From an uncultured Clostridia bacterium (GTDB lineage: Bacteria > Bacillota > Clostridia > Oscillospirales > Oscillospiraceae), in the NCBI GenBank assembly GCA_947169005.1, contig CAMVOG010000010.1, forward strand, positions 1-21,827: 21,827 bases of DNA. Reading direction: 5' to 3'. The notes below the pieces were generated by a model, which was given only the letters and a program-made list of their open reading frames with translations, ran no database searches and was not told the DNA's origin. Below are positions 1 through 7,312 of the stretch, in pieces (positions within the stretch are counted from its first letter, which is position 1; each line of letters begins with the position of its first letter). The position numbers and the translations under genes are program-made.

Positions 1-42
1 TGCTGTTGCGACGCTGGGAAGCGTCGCCTCCTACGTCGCCAC

Positions 43-1467
43 CTATGCGCTGTTGTGGGAGGACACGCTGCCCAGCGCGGCCCCCCGCAGCACGGGCGAG
101 GCCGCCCGGTCCCGGGCAGAGCGGACGCCCTTTTTCAGCGCCGTAAAGAGGGTGAGCAGAAAGGCGCCGAGGGCGAATATACCGGACTCCACCCAAATTT
201 CCATATAAATACTGTGGGCGTGGACATAGGGGAAGTGAGCGTGGTAATAGCCGCCGTAAACGGCGGTCTCCTTCACGACGCTGGTGCCGAGGCCGAGACC
301 GGTGAGGGGGTGATTGCAGATCATTTCATAGACTGCCGTGTAAATATAGGTCCTGCTGTTGATGGAGGAATCGGCCCCTGTAAAGGTGGTGAAAAACCGG
401 TTCAGGATCGTGGAGGGCAGCAGGGGCAGCGCGATAAACACCAGGATCAGACAGAGGGGGATCAGCCGGGGCCGCGCGGCCATGAGCATCACCAGAAGCC
501 CCAGGGCAAAGGACAGCCAGGCGCCCCGGGAATAGGTCATGACCATGCAGGCCAGGGCCAGGAGGAAGGCCAGGAAGAAGACGGCCTTCAGGCTCCGCTC
601 CCGCAGGTGGATGCCCATGCTCAGCATCACCGGGGTGAAGAACACCAGCACGTTGGCAAAGGCGTTGGGGTTGTCGAAGAAGGAATAGACCCGGCCCGGC
701 ATATTGGCGTTCAGCTCCAGGTCCGTGAAGGAGGAGCTGGCCGGGATGCCCACCACGAAGACTTGATAGAAGCCGTAAACGCAGGCTACGATCATACCCA
801 GGGCCAGGGTCAGCGTCAGCAGGCGGAACTGCTTTTCGTTCTTCATGCCGGAAACGCAGACGATCACCAGCAGGGCGCAGGTGATGGAGAAATAGACGAA
901 GCGGCTGCTGAGCTGCATGCTCAGCGACCAGAAGGCGGAGGCCAGGCTGATAAAGAGGAACAGCAGCGGCCAGGGGCCCAGCACGTCCAGCCGCAGAAGC
1001 CCTTCCCCGCCCCGGCGGATATTGCGCAGCCAGAGCAGCACGAGGGAGGCGAAGGAGAGGATCAGACTGTAGAGATTGTTCCACACGGAATGATGCACCG
1101 ACAGCAGCGCCAGCACCGTCAGACAGAAGAGGTAGGGCGCCAGCCGCCCCAGCCCCCGCAGGAGCAGGACGAAATGGCTCTCCTCCATCGTATCCGGAAA
1201 GCGGGCGTAGAGGGCATGGAGGGCCCGCGGGACGCAGTTGGCGATGGCGTCCAGGACCTTATAGGTCCGGCTCTGCCGCCACAGGCTCTCCGTCCGGCTC
1301 TCGGACAGGAACAGGTGATGGATCAGACTGTGCTCGCACAGGCGGCCCACCCAGGCCATCAGCCGCAGCAGCAGGGTCCCCGCCAGCGAGCGGCGGGCGG
1401 CCTCCCCGGCCCGGCGCAGCAGCGGCGCCAGCCAGCCCAGCAAGAGGCTGTTACGCAAAAGCTCCAA
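43..1467 (-). CDS. O-antigen ligase / Wzy-type polymerase family membrane protein
   Basis: This 474-residue polytopic inner-membrane protein probably polymerises or ligates lipid-linked oligosaccharides for a surface polysaccharide. About ten hydrophobic segments are visible (roughly residues 105-125, 130-148, 163-182, 188-207, 215-239, 268-288, 293-312, 316-332, 335-353, 426-444). Between the last two lies the large extracytoplasmic loop typical of the Wzy_C family, ending in a conserved-looking HAHSIYMEIWVESGI (416-430). The start is TTG, 9 nt after a GGGGG ribosome binding site, and follows the glycosyltransferase stop by 6 nt, so the two are co-transcribed. The C-terminus ends soon after the last segment (RGAALGSVSSHNSA), where relatives usually have another membrane pair, so the gene may be truncated. 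Ligase versus polymerase cannot be decided here. Confidence 0.82.
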   Translation of the reverse strand: MELLRNSLLLGWLAPLLRRAGEAARRSLAGTLLLRLMAWVGRLCEHSLIHHLFLSESRTESLWRQSRTYKVLDAIANCVPRALHALYARFPDTMEESHFVLLLRGLGRLAPYLFCLTVLALLSVHHSVWNNLYSLILSFASLVLLWLRNIRRGGEGLLRLDVLGPWPLLFLFISLASAFWSLSMQLSSRFVYFSITCALLVIVCVSGMKNEKQFRLLTLTLALGMIVACVYGFYQVFVVGIPASSSFTDLELNANMPGRVYSFFDNPNAFANVLVFFTPVMLSMGIHLRERSLKAVFFLAFLLALACMVMTYSRGAWLSFALGLLVMLMAARPRLIPLCLILVFIALPLLPSTILNRFFTTFTGADSSINSRTYIYTAVYEMICNHPLTGLGLGTSVVKETAVYGGYYHAHFPYVHAHSIYMEIWVESGIFALGAFLLTLFTALKKGVRSARDRAASPVLRGAALGSVSSHNSA

Positions 1468-1473
1468 AGCGGC

Positions 1474-2490
1474 TCACCCCCTGTTTCTGTTCTTGACGGC
1501 GTAGAGCGCCGCCAGCAGCCCATAGGCCCGGGCGCGGACCAGGGCGGCCACCAAGGTCTTGTTGCGCCCCATTCCCGTGGGCTTATGCTCCCGGATCGCC
1601 CGGGCATAGTCGGGCTCCCGGCAGATGGCCTTCAGGCCCTTGACCTTCCCGCCGAAGCCCGCGGGATTGCCGGGGGCGAATTCGTTGCCCACCGCGATGA
1701 GCAGCCCCGCCCACAGGGTCGTATACTCCCAGTCCGGCGTCACGGAAAGGCCGTGCTTGCGCACCAGTTCCCGCTTCGCGGCAAAGGAGCGCCGGAAGGT
1801 CTCGGAATAGCCGGGCAGGTAACGGCGGGTGACGGAGGCCGGGTTGAGGCAATAGCGATACAGCGCCTCGTCCACCACGGCCAGGCTGCTGCCCCCGCCG
1901 AAATAATCGATCAGAAAGATCTCGTCCTCCAGATAGGCCCCGCTGAAGCGCAGGCCCGCCGCCCGCACCTTGGCGAGATCAAAGAGATAGCACCAGATGA
2001 AGCCGTTGAAGGAGGCCTGCAACCGGTCGCAGAGCAGGGAGTGAACGATCAGCTCCCGGGCGGCCCCGGCGTCATAGAAGCCGCCAGGCACATGGGCCTC
2101 GTATTCCGCAAGGGTCCCGTCCGGTGCCTCCGCCAGGAAGTTGCACAGCACGGTCTCCGCCCCGGTCTCCTCCAGGGCCCGGAGCATGGTCTCATAGGCC
2201 TCGGGCAGCAGATGGTCGTCCGCGTCCACGAAGGCCAGCCGCTCCCCCCGCGCGGCGTCGATGCCCGCGTTGCGGGCCCGGCTCACGCCGCCGTTGGGCT
2301 GATGCAGCACCCGCACCCGCTCGTCCGCCGCGGCGTATTCATCGCAGATCCGCGGCGTCTCGTCCGTGGAGCCATCGTCGACCACGATCAGCTCCAGGTC
2401 CCGAAAGCTCTGCCCCAGGATCGAATCCAGGCAGCGCTTCAAGGTCTCCCGCGCGTTGTAGGCCGGCACGATCACGCTGAGCTGCGGCAT
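1474..2490 (-). CDS. Glycosyltransferase family 2
   Basis: The protein is a GT-A fold transferase that moves a sugar from a nucleotide donor to a growing glycan, acting at the cytoplasmic face. It opens with the classic LSVIVPAYN strand, then VVDDGSTDE (36-44), the metal-binding DADD at 89-92 (DXD-type), and a YLEDE motif (186-190) that fits the catalytic acid region. The C-terminal third is basic with no clear membrane helix. I chose the third ATG (2490) because the AAAGG site directly touches the first ATG (2499) but lies 9 nt from this one; the protein is then 338 residues. It is first in a two-gene unit with the O-antigen ligase-like gene and has its own promoter. The sugar is unknown. 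Confidence 0.88.
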   Translation of the reverse strand: MPQLSVIVPAYNARETLKRCLDSILGQSFRDLELIVVDDGSTDETPRICDEYAAADERVRVLHQPNGGVSRARNAGIDAARGERLAFVDADDHLLPEAYETMLRALEETGAETVLCNFLAEAPDGTLAEYEAHVPGGFYDAGAARELIVHSLLCDRLQASFNGFIWCYLFDLAKVRAAGLRFSGAYLEDEIFLIDYFGGGSSLAVVDEALYRYCLNPASVTRRYLPGYSETFRRSFAAKRELVRKHGLSVTPDWEYTTLWAGLLIAVGNEFAPGNPAGFGGKVKGLKAICREPDYARAIREHKPTGMGRNKTLVAALVRARAYGLLAALYAVKNRNRG

Positions 2491-2551
2491 TGTCATCATC
2501 CTTTCCGCTCCCCGCCCATCGGAAGGAGAGCCTCACGGTTTCTGTCTTTTT

Positions 2552-2580
2552 ATTATATCGCAGCTTTCCCTTGATTTCAA
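2552..2580 (-). promoter_or_regulatory. Sigma-A-type promoter for the polysaccharide gene pair
   Basis: On the minus strand the -35 TTGAAA (2580-2575) is separated by exactly 17 bp from a perfect -10 TATAAT (2557-2552). Transcription would start near 2545, giving a leader of about 55 nt before the glycosyltransferase. The -35 overlaps the stop codon of the upstream small gene. Confidence 0.8.
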
Positions 2581-2795
2581 CTGCAAAAACGGTAAGAAAC
2601 CGATTCGGGTCTCTCCTCCTCCCGGCGGCGCATCAAGGCCACGGCCTGTTCGGTGATCCACCTGTTCAGCCGCGCCAGTTCCCTGGCGTTCAGCGCCGCC
2701 CCGTGCCGAATCCTCCGTTCCCCCGCCTGCCGCAGCAGGGCAACGAGCAGCAGCCGCGCCTGTTTCTTGCAGTCCTCCCGCCATTCTCGTCTCAT
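2577..2795 (-). CDS. Small basic hypothetical protein (72 aa)
   Basis: I do not recognise this protein. It is 72 residues, strongly charged, rich in Arg and Glu, with amphipathic stretches (RLLLVALLRQAGERRIRH and ARLNRWITEQAVALMRRR) that suggest two helices and perhaps dimerisation. It has no signal peptide or membrane segment and has a single Cys near each end (residues 9 and 71). The start at 2795 is supported by an AAGGAGGAG site 5 nt upstream; longer in-frame starts (for example 3020) run through the operon terminator and are not credible. It sits between that terminator and the glycosyltransferase promoter, so it would be its own unit, but I see no convincing promoter in 2796-2970. Confidence 0.55.
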   Translation of the reverse strand: MRREWREDCKKQARLLLVALLRQAGERRIRHGAALNARELARLNRWITEQAVALMRRREEERPESVSYRFCS

Positions 2796-2970
2796 ACTTG
2801 CTCCTCCTTCGATCATGATCTGCCCCTTTTTCCCGGGCAGCCCCATCATACTCCCTGTCTGCCGCCGATTTTGTCGAAGGCCGTCGCAATCCCAAATTAT
2901 TTGGTCCTTTTCCCGGAAAAAGCACAAGATATGGTGTTTTTCAGCGGAACGGGTCGGACCCGAGGAAACA

Positions 2971-3015
2971 AAATACCCTCTCTTTCGCGCTATAGTCGCA
3001 AAAGAGAGGGTATTT
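2971..3015 (-). terminator. Rho-independent terminator of the ribosomal superoperon
   Basis: A perfect 15-bp inverted repeat (2971-2985 pairing with 3001-3015) flanks a 15-nt loop that itself contains GCG/CGC pairing. On the minus strand the stem is followed by TTTTGTTT. It lies 26 nt after the rplQ stop. Because the stem starts and ends in A/T runs it could also work in the other direction. Confidence 0.92.
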
Positions 3016-3041
3016 CTCAAACAGGCTTTGCGGTGAGAGGC

Positions 3042-3383
3042 TTACACCAGCTCGATGATCGCCATCTCAGCGGCGTCGCCGCGACGGGCGCCGACGCGCA
3101 CGATGCGGGTGTAACCGCCGTTTCTTTCCGCATACTTGGGGGCCAGCTCGGAGAAGATCTTGGTCACCACGTCCTCCTTCGTAATGAAGGCGAGGGCCGC
3201 GCGGCGGGAAGCCAGCGTGTTCTTCTTTCCGAGGGTAATCATCTTCTCAGCAAGGGGCTTGACTTCCTTGGCTCTGGTGACGGTGGTCTCCATGCGGCCA
3301 TTCGCCAGCAGATCGGTGACCTGCTGACGCAGCATCGCCTTGCGCTGGGCAGTCGTCTTGCCGAGCTTCCGTGTTCCGGGCAT
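3042..3383 (-). CDS. rplQ: 50S ribosomal protein L17 (bL17)
   Basis: L17 binds 23S rRNA near the exit-tunnel side of the large subunit. The 113-residue protein has the standard short bacterial length and the conserved opening RKLGKTTAQRKAMLRQQVTD, followed by the TTVTRAKEVKPLAEKMITLG segment and the C-terminal GGYTRIVRVGARRGDAAEMA. It is the last gene of the alpha segment, 44 nt after rpoA, with a GAGGAGG site. A small hairpin (3411-3415/3420-3424) in the rpoA-rplQ spacer has no U-run, so read-through is expected. Confidence 0.97.
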   Translation of the reverse strand: MPGTRKLGKTTAQRKAMLRQQVTDLLANGRMETTVTRAKEVKPLAEKMITLGKKNTLASRRAALAFITKEDVVTKIFSELAPKYAERNGGYTRIVRVGARRGDAAEMAIIELV

Positions 3384-3427
3384 TGGTTTTTCCTCCTCGT
3401 ACAGAGTTCACCGTGTTGTCACGGCGT

Positions 3428-4378
3428 TCAGTTGTTGTCGTCGCTGGCAAGGGACAGGCCCATCATTGTCAGCTTATGGATAACTTCTTCCAGGGACTTG
3501 CGGCCCAGGTTGCGGACCTTGATCATCTCGTCCTCGGTCTTGCTGATGAGGTCCTCCACCGTATTGATATTGGCTCTCTTCAGGCAGTTGAAGCTGCGCA
3601 CGGAGAGATCCAGCTCCTCGATGGTGAGCTCCAGCACCTTGTCACGGGTGGTCTCGCTCTTCTCCACCACCGTGGACTTGCTGCCCATGGACTCGCTCAG
3701 ATCCGTAAAGAGCGTGAAGTGGTCGCAGAGTATGCGGGCGGCCAGGGAGATCGCGTCCCGGGCGGTGATGGTCTTGTCGGTCCAGACCTCGATGGTCAGC
3801 TTGTCATAGTCCGTCATGTTGCCCACACGGGTGTTCTCAACGGAGTAATTGACCTTGACCACGGGGGTGTAAATGGAGTCGATGGGGATCACGCCGATGA
3901 TCTGCTGGGGCAGCTTGTTCCGGTCCGCGCTCACGTAGCCGCGGCCCTTGCTGATGGTCATTTCCATGTTCAGCGTGGCGTCCGGCCCCAGGGTGGCGAT
4001 GGGCTGCTCGGGATTGAGGATCTCCACCTCCGCGTCGGCCTTGATGTCACCGGCGGTGACCAGGCCCTCGCCGGAGGCTTCGATATATACGGTCTTGGTC
4101 CCTTCGCAATGAAGTCTCGCAATGACGCTTTTCAGATTGAGGACGATCTCGGTCACGTCCTCTTTCACACCGGGTATGGTGGAAAACTCGTGTGCAACGC
4201 CGGCGATCTTGACCGAGGTGATGGCAGTGCCCTCCAGAGAGGAGAGCAGCATCCGTCTCAGGGAGTTGCCCAGGGTCGTACCGTAGCCCCGCTCCAGCGG
4301 CTCTACGATAAACTTGCCGTAGGAATCATCCCCAGGGGTCTCGACGCACTCGATACGCGGCTTTTCAATTTCTACCAT
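3428..4378 (-). CDS. rpoA: DNA-directed RNA polymerase subunit alpha
   Basis: Alpha dimerises to nucleate core RNA polymerase assembly and contacts UP elements and activators through its C-terminal domain. The 316 residues divide into the N-terminal domain (about 1-230, with the dimerisation signature TTLGNSLRRMLLSSLEG at 34-50) and a C-terminal domain (about 251-310) carrying the helix-hairpin-helix RNLGRKSLEE at 289-298. Length and architecture are normal. The gene lies between rpsD (80-nt spacer) and rplQ, the usual alpha-operon position. The spacer upstream contains a GC-rich 5-bp hairpin (CGCGC/GCGCG, around 4405-4420) without a U-run. Confidence 0.98.
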   Translation of the reverse strand: MVEIEKPRIECVETPGDDSYGKFIVEPLERGYGTTLGNSLRRMLLSSLEGTAITSVKIAGVAHEFSTIPGVKEDVTEIVLNLKSVIARLHCEGTKTVYIEASGEGLVTAGDIKADAEVEILNPEQPIATLGPDATLNMEMTISKGRGYVSADRNKLPQQIIGVIPIDSIYTPVVKVNYSVENTRVGNMTDYDKLTIEVWTDKTITARDAISLAARILCDHFTLFTDLSESMGSKSTVVEKSETTRDKVLELTIEELDLSVRSFNCLKRANINTVEDLISKTEDEMIKVRNLGRKSLEEVIHKLTMMGLSLASDDNN

Positions 4379-4458
4379 ATTCTATAATACCCTCCTCGTT
4401 CTAACGCGCGAAAAGCGCGCTTCTTCTCAGCTTACCAATCAGTGAGGGTTCGTCAGGC

Positions 4459-5058
4459 TTACTTGGAGTACAACTCGACGATGAGATGCTCCTCGATAGG
4501 CAGGTCGATGTCTTCTCTGGCGGGCATATCCACGATGCGCGCGGTCAGATTGCTCACGTCGGTCTCCATCCAGCGGGGAGAGGTGCAGTAAGCGCCCTCC
4601 TCCTTCACGGTCTTGAACTTGACGGAGGCGCGGCTGCGCTCGCTGATCGCGATCACGTCGCCGGGCTTGACGAGGTAGGAGGGGATATTGACCTTGCGGC
4701 CGTTCACGGTGAAGTGGCCGTGGGTAACGGCCTGGCGGGCATCACGACGGGTGGAGCAGAAGCCGGTGCGGAAAGCGACGTTGTCCAGGCGGCGCTCAAT
4801 GAGGACCAGCAGGTTCTCGCCGGTCTGGCCGGGAGCCTTCAGGGCCTTCTCATAATAGCCGCGGAACTGCTTCTCCAGGATGCCGTAGACGAACTTGACC
4901 TTCTGCTTCTCGTTCATCTGGGTGGCATACTCGCTCTGCTTTCTTCTCATCTGGCCCTTGGGGTTGCGCTTGGTATCCTTGTGGGCGTAGCCCATCGCCG
5001 CGGGGGAGATATTCAGTGCCTTGCAGCGCTTGGCCACAGGCTGCATATTCTTAGCCAT
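4459..5058 (-). CDS. rpsD: 30S ribosomal protein S4 (uS4)
   Basis: S4 is a primary 16S rRNA binding protein that nucleates 30S body assembly and in several bacteria represses its own operon. The protein is 199 residues. It lacks the N-terminal zinc cluster (only Cys12 in that region), so it is the zinc-independent form. The S4 RNA-binding domain is clear: RRLDNVAFRTGFCSTRRDAR, then the beta region HGHFTVNGRKVNIPSYLVKPGD. It follows rpsK by 18 nt with an AAGGAGG site. No other candidate for this function is present. Confidence 0.97.
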   Translation of the reverse strand: MAKNMQPVAKRCKALNISPAAMGYAHKDTKRNPKGQMRRKQSEYATQMNEKQKVKFVYGILEKQFRGYYEKALKAPGQTGENLLVLIERRLDNVAFRTGFCSTRRDARQAVTHGHFTVNGRKVNIPSYLVKPGDVIAISERSRASVKFKTVKEEGAYCTSPRWMETDVSNLTARIVDMPAREDIDLPIEEHLIVELYSK

Positions 5059-5076
5059 TGTTCATAACCTCCTTCA

Positions 5077-5481
5077 TTAAACGCGGCGTCTCTTGGGCGG
5101 GCGGCATCCGTTGTGGGGGATGGGCGTAACGTCCTTGATCATCTGGACCTCCAGCCCGGCGCTCTGCAGCGCGCGGATGGCGGCCTCACGCCCGGAACCG
5201 GGCCCCTTGACATAGACCTCAACGGTCTTCAGGCCATGCTCCATAGCGGCCTTCGCGGCAGTCTCAGCGGCGGTCTGCGCGGCGAAGGGCGTGGACTTCT
5301 TGCTTCCGCGGAAGCCCATGCCGCCGGCGGACGCCCAGCTGATGGCGTTGCCCTGCAGGTCGGTGATGGTGACCATGGTGTTGTTGAAGGAGGAGCGGAT
5401 ATGCACCGCGCCCTTCTCAATATTCTTACGCTCGCGGCGCTTGCCTCTTACGCGCTGCTTCGCATTTGTCTTAGCTGCCAT
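5077..5481 (-). CDS. rpsK: 30S ribosomal protein S11 (uS11)
   Basis: S11 sits on the 30S platform and helps shape the mRNA exit region. The 134-residue protein has a basic N-terminus (KTNAKQRVRGKRRERKN), the conserved HIRSSFNNTMVTITD and WASAGGMGFRGSKKSTPFAAQ segments, and the terminal PIPHNGCRPPKRRRV. Length is normal. It is 14 nt downstream of rpsM and 18 nt upstream of rpsD, in the standard alpha-operon order. Confidence 0.97.
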   Translation of the reverse strand: MAAKTNAKQRVRGKRRERKNIEKGAVHIRSSFNNTMVTITDLQGNAISWASAGGMGFRGSKKSTPFAAQTAAETAAKAAMEHGLKTVEVYVKGPGSGREAAIRALQSAGLEVQMIKDVTPIPHNGCRPPKRRRV

Positions 5482-5495
5482 TACATATCCCTCCC

Positions 5496-5864
5496 TTACT
5501 TCTTCTTATTGGCGATGGTTCTCTTGGGACCCTTGCGGGTACGCGCGTTGGTCTTGCTGCGCTGGCCGCGGACAGGCAGGCCCTTTCTGTGGCGCAGGCC
5601 GCGATAGCTGCCGATCTCGGTCAGTCTCTTGATATCGAGGGCGACGGACCGTCTCAGGTCGCCTTCCACGACGTAATGCTTATCGATCACTTCACGAAGC
5701 TTGGCTTCGTCCTCCTCGGTGAGGTCCTTAACTCTGGTGTCGGGGTTAATACCTGTAGCCTTGAGGATATCGGACGCGCTTTTTCTGCCAATGCCATAGA
5801 CGTAAGTGAGGCCGATCTCGACCCGCTTCTCTTTGGGCAAATCAACGCCGGCAATACGTGCCAT
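5496..5864 (-). CDS. rpsM: 30S ribosomal protein S13 (uS13)
   Basis: S13 is in the 30S head and contacts the P-site tRNA and the large subunit through its basic tail. The 122 residues start MARIAGVDLPKEKRVEIGLT, include the helix-hairpin-helix region (YVYGIGRKSASDILK), the signature RGLRHRKGLPVRGQRSKTNA and the tail ending in KKK. The ribosome binding site (AAGGA) is rather far (about 13 nt) from the ATG, weaker than for most genes here. It follows rpmJ by 36 nt. Confidence 0.97.
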   Translation of the reverse strand: MARIAGVDLPKEKRVEIGLTYVYGIGRKSASDILKATGINPDTRVKDLTEEDEAKLREVIDKHYVVEGDLRRSVALDIKRLTEIGSYRGLRHRKGLPVRGQRSKTNARTRKGPKRTIANKKK

Positions 5865-5900
5865 ACTTATCGATCAATCCTTTCGTTAATACTTCAGGGA

Positions 5901-6014
5901 TCAGCCCTGTCTCTGCTTATGCTTCGGGTTGTCACAAATGACCATTACTTTGCCCTTGCGCTTGATGATCTTGCACTTCTCGCACATGGGCTTTACTGAA
6001 GGTCTTACTTTCAT
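5901..6014 (-). CDS. rpmJ: 50S ribosomal protein L36, zinc-binding form (bL36)
   Basis: L36 is the smallest large-subunit protein. The 37 residues contain the zinc ligands Cys11, Cys14, Cys27 and His32 (C-x2-C-x12-C-x4-H), so this is the zinc-dependent form. The start MKVRPSVKPMCEKCK is the family start, preceded by an AGGAGGG site; a longer in-frame reading upstream is not needed. It lies between infA and rpsM, its usual place. Confidence 0.97.
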   Translation of the reverse strand: MKVRPSVKPMCEKCKIIKRKGKVMVICDNPKHKQRQG

Positions 6015-6048
6015 TTCAGAAACCCTCCTTGTACTAAAGAATCGTGTG

Positions 6049-6267
6049 TTACTTGCTTCTCCACGTGATCCTGCCGCGCGTGAGGTCATACGGTGAGATC
6101 TGCACGGTGACCTTATCGCCGGGAAGAATTCTTATGAAGTTCATTCTGAGCTTACCGGAAATGGTGGCCAGGATCGTGTGGCCGTTTCCGATATCGACGG
6201 TGAACATCGTGTTGGGCAGGGATTCTACCACTGTTCCTTCGAGTTCAATAGCGTCGGATTTTGCCAA
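6049..6267 (-). CDS. infA: Translation initiation factor IF-1
   Basis: IF-1 binds the 30S A site during initiation and stimulates IF-2 and IF-3. The 72 residues form one OB-fold of standard length, with the signature NGHTILATISGKLRMNFIRI and the end RGRITWRSK. The start codon is TTG (TTGGCAAAATCC, giving fMet-Ala-Lys-Ser), placed 8 nt after a GGGAGG site; no ATG alternative preserves the conserved N-terminus. It is 18 nt downstream of the KOW-domain gene. Confidence 0.96.
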   Translation of the reverse strand: MAKSDAIELEGTVVESLPNTMFTVDIGNGHTILATISGKLRMNFIRILPGDKVTVQISPYDLTRGRITWRSK

Positions 6268-6285
6268 AATACGTCCCTCCCTGGA

Positions 6286-6555
6286 TCAATTGTTGACGGT
6301 GGCCTTATACTTGGCCATCGCCCGCCGCAGCTCGGCGTCCAAGGGCCGGTCTCCGATCAGATCGCTGACCGCCTCATAGCCGCTCTCGGGCAGGAATCTT
6401 ACATGACGAAGGTTTTTTCGCTTCGGATGCGCCAGCTTTCGCTGCTTGCCATCCGCCAGGAGCACCTCTTTCCCGTCCTGTTTCAGAACGAAGAAGAGCT
6501 CTCCTTTATCTCGCCCGGCCAGGGACTGGGCCAGTCCGACGGGTTTATCGGACAT
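6286..6555 (-). CDS. KOW-domain RNA-binding protein (L14e-like)
   Basis: This 89-residue protein resembles the small KOW-domain family that many Clostridia carry between map and infA and that is distantly similar to eukaryotic/archaeal L14e. The N-terminal half (LAQSLAGRDKGELFFVLKQ) has the KOW pattern of alternating hydrophobic residues with an invariant-type glycine, followed by a basic segment (KRKNLRHVRF) fit for RNA. Its ATG lies inside the end of map (11-bp overlap), which suggests translational coupling. The exact role is unknown; a ribosome- or rRNA-associated job is inferred from the domain and location. Confidence 0.85.
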   Translation of the reverse strand: MSDKPVGLAQSLAGRDKGELFFVLKQDGKEVLLADGKQRKLAHPKRKNLRHVRFLPESGYEAVSDLIGDRPLDAELRRAMAKYKATVNN

Positions 6556-7312
6556 AGCCGTCTCCCTTCAGGGGGGTCAGGATCTCCGGGCCGTCCTTGG
6601 TAATCAGCACGGTGTTCTCGTAGTGGGCCGCGGGCTTGCCGTCCGCCGTCTCCACGGTCCAACCGTCGCTGAGGACCTTGATCTCCGCCGTGCCCAGGTT
6701 CACCATGGGCTCGATGGCGATGGTCATGCCCGGCACCAGGCGGGGCCCGTGTCCGGCATTGCCGTAATTCGGGACCTCCGGCTCCTCATGGAGCTTGCTG
6801 CCCACCCCGTGGCCTACATACTCGCGGACTACCCCGTAGCCGAAGCTCTCCACATATTCCTGAATGGCATGGGAAATATCTCCGATGCGGTAGCCCGGGC
6901 AGGCGAATTTGATGCCTTCAAAAAAGCTCTGGCGGGTCACTTCGACCAGCTTTCTCACTTCATCGCTGACTTCACCGGCAAAATAGGTCGCCGCGCAGTC
7001 CCCGTGGAAGCCGCCGATATAGGCGCCCACGTCGACGCTCACGATGTCCCCTTCCTTGATCCGGCGGTGGCCGGGAATGCCGTGTATCACCTCGTTGTTC
7101 ACGGAGATACAGGCGCTTCCCGGATAACCGTTGTAATGCAGGAAGGAGGGCTTGGCGCCCTGGCTGACGATAAAGTCGTGCACGGCCCTGTCGATCGCCT
7201 TGGTGGATACGCCGGGCTTCACCATTTCCCCTGCCAAAGCACGGGCAGCCGCGGTAATTTTGCCCGCCTTGCGCATCGCCTCAACGTCGTGGGCTGTTTT
7301 GAGAGAGATCAC
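6545..7312 (-). CDS. map: Methionine aminopeptidase type I
   Basis: The enzyme removes the initiator methionine from nascent proteins in the cytoplasm. All five metal ligands are visible in the 255-residue pita-bread fold: Asp94, Asp105, His168, Glu201 and Glu232, with the substrate-side His77 in VIHGIP. There is no N-terminal zinc or SH3 extension, so it is the short type Ia form. The start is GTG, overlapping the adk stop by 4 nt (GTGA), which implies translational coupling. The secY-adk-map order is typical of Bacillota. Confidence 0.97.
   Translation of the reverse strand: MISLKTAHDVEAMRKAGKITAAARALAGEMVKPGVSTKAIDRAVHDFIVSQGAKPSFLHYNGYPGSACISVNNEVIHGIPGHRRIKEGDIVSVDVGAYIGGFHGDCAATYFAGEVSDEVRKLVEVTRQSFFEGIKFACPGYRIGDISHAIQEYVESFGYGVVREYVGHGVGSKLHEEPEVPNYGNAGHGPRLVPGMTIAIEPMVNLGTAEIKVLSDGWTVETADGKPAAHYENTVLITKDGPEILTPLKGDGYVR

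Noticed and set aside
2..120. Plus-strand hydrophobic reading at the left edge (AVATLGSVASYVATYALLW)
   Set aside because: It overlaps the convincing minus-strand gene by over 100 bp and has no other support; possibly chance, given the palindromic sequence.
55..2574. Long plus-strand open frame (839 codons) opposite the polysaccharide genes, and a similar one at 7432-9807
   Set aside because: These are antisense shadows of GC-rich minus-strand genes; composition is biased to His, Gln, Gly and Asp, and no ribosome binding sites or domains are seen.
3384..3427. Terminator between rpoA and rplQ
   Set aside because: The CCGTG/CACGG hairpin is short and not followed by a U-run.
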